Assembly: GCF_000350225.1 (NCBI RefSeq)
Contig: NW_005178735.1
Location: forward strand, 145,614 to 209,613
DNA: 64,000 bases
Direction of reading: 5' to 3'
DNA from: Chondrus crispus
Lineage: Eukaryota > Rhodophyta > Florideophyceae > Gigartinales > Gigartinaceae
A model generated the notes under the pieces. That model had not been told where the DNA came from. It did not search any database and was given only the letters and a program-made list of their open reading frames with translations. Below, one piece after another: positions 43,881 to 53,996 of this stretch. The position numbers and the translations under genes were made by a program. Numbering within the stretch: the stretch's first letter is position 1; each line of letters opens with the position of its first letter.

Positions 43881-45076
43881 AGCTGCGAGGTTAGCATCTG
43901 ATTCGCTTTGAAGTAGCGGAACAATAAGCGGAGCTCCTTTACAGTTGTCACCTCGACTTGAAGTGGGTCGAAGAGAACCTCGAAGTCCCTGCCTCCTTGT
44001 ACTAGGACCTGCGCCATGCGCTTTGGGAGGCCGCGAAACCCCAGATGGAGACCGGATACCTTGCGACGCGATTTCATCTCGGAGACTCGGTGCGAATCAT
44101 CCTCAGAGTCTGAACTATCAAAAGAAATGTCACCTTCAGACTCCTCAGAAGAGCTATCAGAGCTTATCAGCGGGATCTTCTTCGGTGCGTTCTTCTTCCT
44201 GCCAGCACGAGCGGACCGTACCTTGGAACCAGCTGACTGCGACGTAGATGTCTTCGGGACTGCCACGTCATCGGCCTCGGAATCCGAATCTGGGTCCTTT
44301 GTTATCAATTTCTCAAGGTATATCCTCGCCCCAGAACTGGAGGGAGAAATGGGCGTCCCCGCCTTCCCCATGAATTTCGCCAGGTCTTTTAGTTCAGCCG
44401 TGTCCACATCCGCCAGGAGATCTGCCGTCCACTGCTTCCTGAAAGCAGTGATGAGGGAAGGGCGATTCATTCCCCAATGGCGTCCAATGAATCCCTCGGC
44501 CGTGGTTTCAGGAACACAGTTAGCCCAGAAAGCGAGTAGCCTCTTGACGATCTCCGCCTTTCGGATGGATGATGTGTAGAATCTTTGCGGGGTTCCCTGC
44601 GTCGTCGGCACCTCGTTGCACTTTAGGCCAAGAGAGTCTAATTCGCGCCCAAGGGACTTACAAAGGTTGTGATTCGCTTCCTTAATGAACACGGCAGAGA
44701 GAGTTCGCCCGACAGCTCTCCTTCCCGCAATGTCTTCGACGCGAGCAGACCAAACACGCTTGATATCAAATACTATCGCTGATAACCCCCTGGGTTTGGC
44801 AGAGTGAATCGTGTAGATAATGCGGAGGATCTCCACGAGCTCATCCACTGAGGAAGAGTCACTCTCGAAGGGACCCCCTTCATGTTGAGTACCCAGCGCA
44901 GTCAAGACTGCAGTAGTCAGAGATTTAAGCTCTGTCAGTGGGAGAGCTCGCAGGTGCTCATCAAGGAAGGTACCCCAAAGTAGAGAACGAAAATAGGAGA
45001 GGAGCTCAGCTTCTTCCAGCAACCCCAGCTTAGTGACAGCATCGGGGGGTGCCTCAGTGTGAAAAATGTAGGACAT
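43412..45076 (-). CDS. YR element ORF1, Gag-like (554 aa)
   Basis: An open frame from the first ATG after A1. The N-terminal half is helical (EEAELLSYFRSLLWG; TELKSLTTAVLTALG). The middle (about 265-330) has acidic/Ser tracts (SSDSSSEESEGDISFDSSDS) and basic runs (ARAGRKKNAPKK). The C-terminal half is again helical. No CCHC knuckle is seen, which is common in YR-element Gag proteins. Position before RT is the main basis for the Gag call. RT probably follows by reinitiation or frameshift, because the next ORF overlaps its end in another frame. Confidence 0.6.
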   Translation of the reverse strand: MSYIFHTEAPPDAVTKLGLLEEAELLSYFRSLLWGTFLDEHLRALPLTELKSLTTAVLTALGTQHEGGPFESDSSSVDELVEILRIIYTIHSAKPRGLSAIVFDIKRVWSARVEDIAGRRAVGRTLSAVFIKEANHNLCKSLGRELDSLGLKCNEVPTTQGTPQRFYTSSIRKAEIVKRLLAFWANCVPETTAEGFIGRHWGMNRPSLITAFRKQWTADLLADVDTAELKDLAKFMGKAGTPISPSSSGARIYLEKLITKDPDSDSEADDVAVPKTSTSQSAGSKVRSARAGRKKNAPKKIPLISSDSSSEESEGDISFDSSDSEDDSHRVSEMKSRRKVSGLHLGFRGLPKRMAQVLVQGGRDFEVLFDPLQVEVTTVKELRLLFRYFKANQMLTSQLCRANGLDEDPSKCLSQLQEAPVYIVRPEYRIETQLSFPPATRRAPMEIRRWLTHGSIIPWVEKLQSKAGPVERDNADGYLAREIMVVGMVLASLLDECHPRIVVYLAGVERLVRRLLVIERALTMDRKERGAFYEKQLSFMGIGGGALPATAELL

Positions 45077-45132
45077 GACTGGACTGCTTTACGCAAACAC
45101 GGCGTCCGTAAATGTGCACAACTTACCACAAC

Positions 45133-45720
45133 CAACAAAAGGGAAGAAGCTAAGCTGCCCAAGTCCCACCGAATGAATAACCTAGTCCGCTTATATAGAT
45201 ACTAAATCTCTCTGCCTCTCGCGAGACAGCGTCCCAATTCTCCTCCAGCGCGACCTATCGCGACTTGATTCCCACTGCGTCTCCTTCAACCACCTTTCCG
45301 TACCAATGGCCCTGTCCTTATGCTCGCTGCTCGGGCGCCCCGGTATCGACGGCCGTTCGCTTTCGCCACTGAAGAGGAGACAGGAGTCCCATCTCCAGTT
45401 TGTTCTCCTGTCTCTTCGCCCCCATCCAGTGTGTCTCAGACCTGAATTTGGACCTCTCTTGCTCAGTTGCAATGAAGTGGCGCCCCTTTGCGGCAACCGT
45501 GGACGGCGGATCAGCAATCCTCGCGATATCGAGGACCCTTGCCGTCGGGTTACTGGCAAGGGGTGGCTCCCTGGGGTACTAATGTCGTCAGCGGATGACT
45601 TGGTAGATCGAACAAGTCAAAGGGTGGACAGGAATGCGACATGTTCGAGGGTAGGCGGGCTTAGGGCATCTTCACGATCTTTCCAACCAAAACAGAAAAC
45701 TCATCTCCCGAAATTCTATT
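45133..45720 (-). repeat. A1 repeat of the YR element (588 bp)
   Basis: This is a direct copy of 39676-40263 at an offset of 5,457 bp, with no difference that I can see. It forms the 5' end of the element and probably holds its promoter. Confidence 0.9.
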
Positions 45721-46683
45721 ATTCGAGATTGGGGGGGGTGTATTTATGCAATTTTCGTGCACTGTACCCTTGGGTACGATACCGTTGATACCACAGTACC
45801 CAAGGGTACAGCACACACACCTTTCTAAAAGGCCCTTTCTACAGTACACCTGGACATAGTGTTGTATGCACAGCACATCGAACGCTCTAATAAGGCTCCT
45901 TCCTGGTACTAGAGCACTGTTCGAAACTGGGCCCGACCCTCAGTTCCCCTGCAACAAGCTCTACTGTACAGTACTACAGTCCATAGTGTAGCGTAACAAG
46001 GAGCCAGATTGTACAGAACTGTAAAGAAATTTGTCAAAAAGGTCGCATATAACGCAACCATGTCGTTTTATTTCGATTGGGATGGAGTTGCGGCAACGAG
46101 GAATGAAAGAAGATGGGATTCTGTAAACCTGAAGTATTCTTTGATTCACGGTGCATGCAGTCGATGCATCTAAAGGGGAGCAAGTCCATGCCATGTCATT
46201 CTAACTTTACCTTTACCAAGCTACCGTGTTTTGGGGGATCCTACTCTTCGAAGGGTAGTCTACAAAATGACGGCGCCCTTTGGCCGTAGTGAGTGGGTAT
46301 GGGTGCAAGTACTGTGCATGTTAGAGATGTTGCACTACAATTTGGCAGGCTGTGCAATGCCACGTAGCGCTCCGGATTTCGTGAATCCGAAGATTGCGAC
46401 GTGAACCGTGAACAGCTTAGTATTTCTTCTCCTACAATATCTAATAACTTGGAGAACCGAGACCACTTCTCGCAAAATGTAATGGACTTAGGGTGACCCC
46501 ACCGCCAACAAAATTTCTGTCCTAAAATTCCAACCACTAAAGTTTAGACCGATAGAAGAGATTTTCGACCCCACCGCGCCAGCAAGAGAGCGCACTGGCA
46601 ACGCACGGGCCTTGGGCTCAGCAAGTCACGAGAAAACGGGCGAAAAAAACCGGCGACTCACAGAGCCACGCACAAGGTGCAGA

Positions 46684-46725
46684 CAGAGAAACGGCAGAGA
46701 AACGGCAGAGAAACGGCAGAGAAAC
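46684..46725. repeat. 11-bp tandem repeat, about four units
   Basis: The unit CAGAGAAACGG repeats at 46684, 46695 and 46706, with a partial copy at 46717. Confidence 0.9.
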
Positions 46726-47721
46726 GAAGATTCGTCGCGTATTGGCCTGGAGCGCACTGGCATCGGTCATGCAATTTCTTTGTACGGTCCGTACAGTATC
46801 GATGCATACGTGTGACGGAGAGATGTTTACAGATTTGCGACACATACACGATGGAAGAAAGGTGTCATTAGAGTACTGCACGGAAGCTGCACGGAAGCAG
46901 ATGTGAGGTCAAATAAGTTGATACATACTGTATGCTTTCAGGAGAGCAGGGTCGCGCCTCAAGGTCGAAATCGCGTCAGGGTTCACAAGCCTGACACCTC
47001 TGTACATCCTGGTTTTCATGTGAGGCTTGGCTAGGTTGTGGACATGGAATATATTCGTTGGGAGAGGACGAAACGGCAGTTTAGAGTGGAGGGGTGGAGG
47101 CCTCAAGGTACCCTTCGCCCTGTACACGTGTACGTCGCACCAGACAGCTAATAGATACGGCCTCTGTGTGTTAAGATCGATTATGTGTAAACGAGAGTAG
47201 TGTTCCGGATTAAGCAAAATTCTGAGATGAGAACTTAAGTTTACAGTACAGTATTGTTGGAAGACCTGGATGCTGGACTACGTATCAAAATATGAGGCCT
47301 GGTGCCAGGCCTGCCAGCAGGAGTGGCAAGGGTGTGCTCCTGTGTAAATTGCGGTTGGCAGGGGATGTGCGGACGCGGAAGACTGGGACGGGAGGCAACT
47401 AGGGGCCCAACGGACAGGGTGATCAGGGTTGGCGGCGACCGTAAAGGGCCTTTCGGGGAGAGCGGGAGCGGTGGAGAACTGTAGGAAATCGAGGGAACGC
47501 ATGATGGAGGGAAGCGAAGCGGAAGTGGACCGATGGCCTTCTGGTTTCAAGAAACAGAAGTGAAATCGCGAGTTTGGTTGTGTCTAGAAAAAATAAAATA
47601 CTGTAACCTTTGTCCTCATACCGTATGAGGACTAACGGTCCGACAGACAGTAGCGGCACCCCAGATCTGCGCAACATCAAATACAATCGTGAGTAAGAGA
47701 TTTTGTAGGTGTGTGGCACAC

Positions 47722-47790
47722 ATCTGGGAATGCTGTAAAATACAGCACAAGAGTGCACACAGTGTGTGCATAAATACAGCATTCCCAGAT
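47722..47790. repeat. Nested hairpin, 16-bp perfect outer stem
   Basis: ATCTGGGAATGCTGTA (47722-47737) pairs exactly with 47775-47790. Inside the loop, TGCACACA and TGTGTGCA form a second 8-bp stem around a single G. It could be a small fold-back element or a structured RNA. Confidence 0.7.
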
Positions 47791-48968
47791 AGATAAAGGT
47801 ACCCTTCGAAGGGTAGTTTCCGATGTACGTACAGTATTCAGACGAAAAACATTACTTCATGCACCTGTGGCAGTCATGCGCCACGATTGGAAGCAGTTGG
47901 AATCCGATGTCGAGCATTGTTCCGTAAGGCGGCCTACCCTTTAGAAGGGCAGTCTTTGCGATAAACTGTGGCAGCCAGGGTTTCCACATGCTAAACATAG
48001 CTGACTAAACATACCTCACGTCTTTTGGTAGTATATATTATATAATATACCTGCCTTTGCCCCTGCCCTGGCATGTCGAGTTGTGGTAAACGAAGGGCCG
48101 ACGAAGCGCGCACCCCACTTCGAAGCATCTACAGTATAATGCCCTCACTCTTGCTTTTCGCTGTGCCACATGTGTGCAGAAATCCTACCTCACTATATGC
48201 TTCTAACCACCACAGCAAAAAAAAACTACAGTGTCGGGAGTCTAGTCACCCCTGAGAACAGACGTATTGTCACAGCGCTTGAACTTAGGTTTGCGACAGC
48301 ACTTGAAATGATGGCTCCAAATATTTAGCTCGGTTGACATTTTCATGAGAACGGCCTCAAAGCCACAGAGAAGGAACGTTTGGTAGTCAGGCATCACCAG
48401 ATGATGTGCCTTTGGAAAGTCAGGTAAGGGGTTGTCTGCCGGGAAGCTTGAATTCGGTAGAAGGACGGTGGGAGCGACTGACTCATGATGCTGGGGGAAG
48501 GTAGCCTTACAACAGAAGGATGAGGTCAGCTTCGAAAGGAATGTTGGTAGTGTCCAATAAGGAGGCGGGGAACGTGAACAACATGCTCTGTCTGAGAGAG
48601 AGAAACATCAGTTTTTGAGGATTGGGCGGCGTACGTTCCGTATCACTCAGGGGAGATGGCCATCTTTCATGTCCGTGGCTTCGTTAACACGAGCGTGTAC
48701 TGTAGGCCACGACACCCTGCCCTTCTATGCGTGGATGCTAATTACTCGTCACAAACATGTGTTCAGTAATACCACTGGCTGCTAGAGTTAGCTCTGGACA
48801 ATTTTCCCACCGACATGAATAACTCTATTTCTTCAAACTTTTGTGGCAGGACCGATCAGTATTTTCGCCCTGCGCCTACAGGTAGCGAAACTGTTTCAAA
48901 GGCGTCTTGGACAAATGTTGTCGTCGTTCTACTGTTCACAAACTGCTATCTATTCATACAAGCATCAA

Positions 48969-50082
48969 TTACATCATCTCGGAGTCGTGACGGTCCCGCC
49001 AGTGCCAATCGACCAACATATGTTGATAATCTTCCGGGATAGCATACTGCTCTAGAACTAGGCTTCCGCGAAGCACCTTCGTGGATGATGTGTTGTAGCT
49101 TCTCACTTGGTGCTGGGCGTCCCCTCTAAAGTATGCCATGCGATTTTCTACCGGCATCACTCTCGCCTTGGGGCCGTTGGCCACATCTTCTGGCGTAATA
49201 TCGTAGTCCCACGCTTCAAGCTGGCCACCAACCATGTCTTCAGGGACAAACACGTACAGTACGTTGGTTTGAAAAGGCATGACTTTCTTGGAACCTTCGT
49301 ACTCAAGCATAATAGCTATTGAGAGAAAAGAGACAGTGTAACACAGATAAAAGTTAGTAACGCTCTGAAAGACGGATACTGTACACTAGTTTCAGCAGGT
49401 GGAGGAATGCCAACTTACCATCGTCAGTGTGACGACGAATAGCAAGTTCGCGTGTGAAATCTGGGATCTCGGCCCAAACCATGTTGAGCACCCACGCGTT
49501 TGTATTTGGAAGCCGATGCCTTCTAAAGTAGGGTTCAAGGCAGTTGAACTGGTCGTCGTTCTCAAACTTCTCTATTCCAGCTTCACTGAAGCTCAACAAG
49601 AAGCCCTTCGTCCCCTGGAACGTAGTGTCGTCATTTACGTTCCAGTGTCGCATTGGATGATCTCTGAGACAATTTTGCAGGGACTCAAACTCATCGGCTG
49701 GCATAGCGTTATCCATAGACTGCAGCAATTCTTGATCGGGGTCGGCGTTGCGGACAAATATGTCGATGTATGCTTCATACGGCAGAACCTCGTCACTGTT
49801 CGCCTCATCTTCTAGGGGGTTGAAACCGTCCTTCACAGCGTCAGCGTGGAGGTATTCGGATCCGACTAGGGCGGCCAAGTCTGATTCGACAGGCAGGTTA
49901 GCTTCAAGGAGTACCGGCTGCCTTGAAACGAAAGAAAGTGACATCATGATGGCAACGAGGGCGAGAAGAAGAGACTTTAGCGCTGTCGATTTGCTGGAGA
50001 GACCCGACCCGAAACGGTCCGTGGGCTTCGCGGTGGGGGAAGGACCCATACCCGCTCCTGGATTCATGGAGAAGAATCTCAT
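48969..50082 (-). CDS. Membrane-anchored 2OG-Fe(II) oxygenase-like protein, one intron
   Basis: Exon 1 is 50082-49419 and exon 2 is 49315-48969, giving 336 residues. The intron (49418-49316, 103 nt) has a GTAAGT donor and a CAATAG acceptor, and splicing restores HTDDAIMLEYEG. The N-terminus has one hydrophobic helix (ALKSLLLALVAIMMSLSF, about residues 36-53), fitting a type II anchor in ER or Golgi. The C-terminal half has the oxygenase landmarks: H-x-D (HTD), GGQLEAWDYD, the distal His in FRGDAQHQV and the 2OG-binding Arg in VLRGSLVLEQ. This resembles prolyl-hydroxylase-type double-stranded beta-helix enzymes. The substrate is unknown. Confidence 0.7.
49316..49418 (-). other. Intron of the oxygenase-like gene
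   Basis: A phase-1 intron of 103 nt. The donor is GATG|GTAAGT and the acceptor TCAATAG|CTATTATG. Without splicing, the frame ends soon after the HTD motif, so the splice is required to join the metal ligands. Confidence 0.8.
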
Positions 50083-52830
50083 TCAGGGATGCGTGGGCAA
50101 GAGTACGATGGCTAGGTGCGGCGTCAACGAGAGAAGGTCGGTGTGAGACAAAAGTGGAGAACGGGGGGACAGGAGAACGGATAAGTCGGTATGGAGGCAA
50201 TGGCGCGGTTGCTGCAAAATGGACTACACGAAGGAGTGTGTAGGCGAGGGAGAGGTGGAGAGATAAAATAGGGAAGTGAGTGGGAACTGCTTACACAAAA
50301 ATAGGTAAAGAAGGAGGGAGATACAGTGGTAGGGACGATGAGAAAGGTGCAGATGTGACAAGACAGAGGGAGTGTTTAGGAGAGGGGATTGGTTGACTGT
50401 GGTTCTTGTACGTAGGGGCAGGGCAAGTTTTTGATTGTGGGAACTCGTTCAGGGGACAGGCAGGATTGTGGTTTGAACTAGGTACAGGAGCACCGAGTGT
50501 AACATTATATCGCACAGTAATACTGGCTTTATGAGTTACCGGAATAGTACAGTTGATTTTGCGTTCTCTGTGAAACATTGCATTTGTTCGGCGAGATGGA
50601 TGTGGCGAGTGGCAAGGTGTTGGCGTCTGATTCTGGCTAGGTTTCAAAAAGGAGATGGATATCGGATTTGAATTCATGGCGAGAGACACGGCGAACGCGA
50701 ACGAAAGACGAAAGGAGAAACGAAGAACGGCCTACTGTCTAACAGGAGGTGTAAAGCGAGAGTCCAAGCGATCAGTGACCTCGAGCGAGAAGAATAGTGT
50801 ACGGTACAGTAGTCAGATGTGAGGAATCATGCAGTACCCTTAGGGTACTGTATTGGACGTTAAACGAAGCAACAGATGATTGTAAGCGATTTCACGGTGC
50901 AGGACGGCAGGACGGACGCCTGTCGCTGGCGCTGGTGCCAATGATAGTCCCTTGTCGAATGCTGACGTGGATCGCACATCAATTACAATTCCCTTTTCAG
51001 GTATCAATCTGTTCCCCCCCGCCTGGCATCCAGCGTTTACTGGGTGCCAGCTCTTCCAACCTTGCTCCTTTCCATATTCGCTCTTAGAAAAGTACCCAAG
51101 GGTACAGTATACTCACGCGAACTGCAATAAATTCAAACAGCATGAATTTCAGGTGTTTTCCAGATGGGACGCTCTTGCGCGTCGAGAAAGAGCGCTGTCA
51201 AGTCATCAAAATCGAACTTTTCCGACGCATATGCGCAGCATCCTATCTTTTCGGGTTGCCCGCTCTTGGTGGTTCTATCGTAGAACAAATCATTATGATA
51301 CTTTTGTCAGAGGTACGATCGATCCCGAGTGGAGTGATATAAAGTTACTTTCGTGACAAAGGGGCGCAATCCCAGCGACGCTGGGCCATAGATGATGCTC
51401 TGTAACGAAGTCTCGGGTTTTCATATTGTTACCCCTACCAGTACTTGTGCTTGCCTTTGCGAGCATCGACTCGAATTATTGAAAACAAAGTTTTATCCCT
51501 TCACTGCTTACCCTTCAGAAGGGTAGTATGCGCGAGTGCACACATTTCAGAAGTCTCTTCATTCCTTGTACCAAAATCGGCCGAATTGTATTCCTGGCCT
51601 ACTAATTGATGTACAGGCTTTTGAAGTCATTGAAATTATAGTTTTTCTGTAAAGCCTCGATTTGTCGTTGATGCTACACGGCACTTTGTTAGTCTACAGT
51701 AGACATATTTGAATCGAAGGAGTAGAAATCTGGATGACACAAGCGAATCTCCTTCAACAACGGAACCTTCTCGAGTGCAGCTATGTTGGGGTTGGGTATT
51801 GTACCCGGTATTTGTCCTACTGTAGAACACACTTTTTCTGCGACTCACGCCCAATTATCTCGAAAACTTAGAAAGAGCTACGTGATGATGCCATCCATAC
51901 CTTGGCATCGGAATTCTGTGTACAGCTTTCACCACCTGCAATCCCTGGCCATCGGTCAGAACTTATGGGACAAGAAGCTTGAGTTAGCATGGGTTCTTAC
52001 CAGATTTTCTCCCACATGCGTAGAGACCTTCACGGATCATTGTAAAACAGCACACACTGTACTCCAGATTCATATTGGAGCTAGACCGTCAAGGAAGAGC
52101 GGGAGCAAGTGGGATACAGTGCTGTATCTACAGCGAACGAAACGATACAGTATACTGTACTGTAGACAAACTGGAAGTAGCCCCGTGACATACTCTACGA
52201 TGTCCTCGCTAGGCCGCACTGAACTAAAGGAGCACACACACACGAAAAAAAACTTCAGTACCTGCAAAGTTGCAGATTCGAGGTACCCTCAATCCGTCCA
52301 TACAGTCGTTTAAGCGACGATAGCGCCTCGCATGTGCAACGTCATGGGAGAATCATAGGAGTATCTGAGTCAGATACCAATGTCTTCCACAGTACCCATG
52401 GGTACCCTTGGTACAGTAACATCAGTAAAATTCTGAACATCGCTGTTAAGGGACCCTTAAAGTAGCCCCGGAACAGCGTAAACCAATCTTTGCATGTCCA
52501 CAGGAGTCCGAGACACATTTCTCGAAATGGAAGAAGATAATTCTCATGTTAGCATTTGAATATTGACACAATTCAAGTTGTAAACAACTCATGTGCTCTG
52601 CGTAGACTTTCGGCACCCTGATGACGTCCCTGTTTGGTTTATTTTGTGGTCGACCGCCCATACCCTCTACCTGCGACCTACGTCTTGATCCAAACCAATC
52701 TTCTTGCAGTTGCACCGCAATATGGGATGAAATCGACTATCAATCTCTTACACTATTGACATAGTCATGATGGCGCAGGTGCAGTGTAGCTTACGATATT
52801 CTTCGAACACGGACTTTCTCGCCGGAAAAG
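50083..52830. other. Host intergenic DNA
   Basis: No gene is supported. A Pro/Ser-rich minus frame at 50291-50689 has no family features. Palindromes of the GTACCC/GGGTAC type occur at 50832-50850, 51092-51105, 51509-51525 and 52392-52405. Confidence 0.5.
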
Positions 52831-52838
52831 TATAAAAA
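52831..52838 (+). promoter_or_regulatory. TATA box of the CKSKGC-protein gene
   Basis: TATAAAAA lies 77 bp before the ATG at 52908. Transcription would start at about 52860 and leave a leader of about 45-50 nt. The start context is CAGCACCATGG. Confidence 0.7.
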
Positions 52839-52907
52839 GCAGTCCTAAGTCCCCTCCCCCATTGTCCTCCGACCATCACCAGTGAGCTAATCCACTTCCA
52901 CAGCACC

Positions 52908-53996
52908 ATGGACAAGCGGTTTACCCTCCGCAGCTTTTTGCTGCTTTTCCTAATTTCGTCAGCCTTCGGTCAATTCTTCGGCGGGGGCCCTTGCAAGAGC
53001 AAAGGGTGCGGCCCAGGTGAATTCATCCCTCTTCCGCCGAACGGAATCTTTTTTGGTCAAACATGCAAAAGCAAAGGCTGCGGCATCCTTCGTGGTCCCT
53101 TTGGTGATGTGTTCTTTGGGGGTGGATGCAAGAGCAAGGGTTGCCCCGTGCCTCCAGGCTTCGCCATTCCTGGTCTGAGCCCGTCTCCCCAGCCTCCTCG
53201 CCCGCGTCCTCCCCGTCGCCCGCGTCGCCCGCTTCCGCCTCGCCGCCCCCAACCGATCTGCTGCACGCCTGACGGGTGCCTTCGCGGCTACCGCCAACAG
53301 TGCATGTCTGGCTCACTGAGCCCGAGTCTCGCAGCCTTGGGATACTTCTCGGCCTCTGGATCGTGCAGTGGAGTTATGACGGAGTTTGACTGCGCGCGTG
53401 CCGAGGTTATCTGCAGTGGTAACCGCGGGCGCTGCGTGTTCAAGAGATGCCCTGGCGGCAGTCCGCCTCGTCCGTCCCGCCGTCCTGGGCCGCGTCCTAG
53501 CCGTCGGCCCCCGCTTCCGAAGTCCAAGTCGAGGTACCCCAGCCACTTCGTTAATACGACCGAAGGCTTCATGCTGGACACGTTGGAAACGGAAAGACAG
53601 ATTGCTGGCTTCTGCAAGAGCAAGGGATGCCCCTTCGGGGCAGTTCCGGAGCAGATTGTATTCGGCGGTCAGTGCAAGAGCAAGGGATGTGGAATTATAA
53701 CCGGGCCGGGTGGCCAACAGATCCTCTTCGGTGGTGGATGCAAGAGCAAGGGATGCCCCGTGCCTCCCGGCTTCGTCGTCCCGGGTGCGTCGCCGTCTCC
53801 GAGGCCGCTCAGGCCGAGGCCTCCTCGTCGTCCTCGTCGTCCTCGTCGTCCGCGTCGTCCTCGTCCGTTGCCGTCTCCGTTGCCTCCTCTGCCGCCCAGA
53901 GTGCCGCCTTTCCGTCCCCCCGCGCCTGGGTTATGCTGCTTTGCTAGGCCGTGCAGGACGCAGCGTATCTGTAGGTGCGTCCTCTCTAACCTTTAG
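52908..53996 (+). CDS. Secreted Cys/Pro/Arg-rich protein with six CKSKGC motifs
   Basis: A 362-residue product. It has a clear signal peptide (residues 1-21, FLLLFLISSAFG then QF) and two similar halves. Each half has three exact CKSKGC hexads: C29, C53 and C74, then C236, C256 and C278. The hexads are set in Gly/Phe-rich loops such as FFGGGCKSKGCPVPPGF and are followed by a Pro/Arg tract (about 92-116 and 293-340). Between the halves lies a Cys-rich part (118-181, CCTPDGC to CVFKRC), and a short CC...C...C end closes the protein. The layout indicates internal duplication. Disulfide or metal-binding loops joined by rod-like PR linkers in the wall or extracellular matrix are an inference. I recognise no family. 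A single exon with a TATA promoter suggests strong expression. Confidence 0.85.
   Translation: MDKRFTLRSFLLLFLISSAFGQFFGGGPCKSKGCGPGEFIPLPPNGIFFGQTCKSKGCGILRGPFGDVFFGGGCKSKGCPVPPGFAIPGLSPSPQPPRPRPPRRPRRPLPPRRPQPICCTPDGCLRGYRQQCMSGSLSPSLAALGYFSASGSCSGVMTEFDCARAEVICSGNRGRCVFKRCPGGSPPRPSRRPGPRPSRRPPLPKSKSRYPSHFVNTTEGFMLDTLETERQIAGFCKSKGCPFGAVPEQIVFGGQCKSKGCGIITGPGGQQILFGGGCKSKGCPVPPGFVVPGASPSPRPLRPRPPRRPRRPRRPRRPRPLPSPLPPLPPRVPPFRPPAPGLCCFARPCRTQRICRCVLSNL

Larger units (their letters stand above)
39500..45720 (-). mobile_element. YR retrotransposon, PAT/Ngaro-like (DIRS order), apparently intact
   Basis: Read on the minus strand, the order is A1 (45720-45133), gag-like ORF, RT/RNase H ORF, tyrosine recombinase ORF, B1 (40398-40264), A2 (40263-39676), B2 (39634-39500). 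This A1-ORFs-B1-A2-B2 split direct repeat is the diagnostic layout of PAT and Ngaro-type elements. There is no target-site duplication. All three ORFs are open and the A copies read as identical, so the copy is young. It lies within the right inverted repeat of the Tc1-like element. Confidence 0.92.
37891..45764 (-). mobile_element. Tc1/mariner-type DNA transposon split by a nested YR element
   Basis: It is flanked by TA at 37889-37890 and 45765-45766. The left terminal inverted repeat is 37891-38123. The right one is in two parts, 39331-39499 and 45721-45764, because the YR element (39500-45720) sits inside it. The ends read C(G/A)GTGCACG, the family's CAGTG start. The two repeats are about 233 and 213 bp and differ by an indel of about 21 nt. 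Without the insert, the transposon is about 1.65 kb with one transposase gene. Confidence 0.88.
45767..48968. other. Host intergenic DNA without a recognisable gene
   Basis: Only short, composition-driven open frames are seen. It contains several GTACCC/GGGTAC-type palindromes (45764-45777, 45796-45809, 46241-46258, 47800-47815, 47934-47952), an 11-bp tandem repeat (46684-46725), a nested hairpin (47722-47790) and an AT palindrome near 48035. The dense transposon block ends at 45766. Confidence 0.55.

Noticed and set aside
46684..46725. Short tandem repeat as a possible CRISPR array
   Set aside because: Units of 11 bp with no spacers in a eukaryotic genome.
50291..50689. 132-codon Pro/Ser-rich minus ORF upstream of the oxygenase gene
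   Set aside because: No domain, no promoter sign, and composition explains the lack of stops.
53313..53717. Several ORFs antisense to or shifted from the CKSKGC protein gene
   Set aside because: They are shadows of its repeated GC-rich codons. The plus frame has the signal peptide, TATA box and exact motif repeats.
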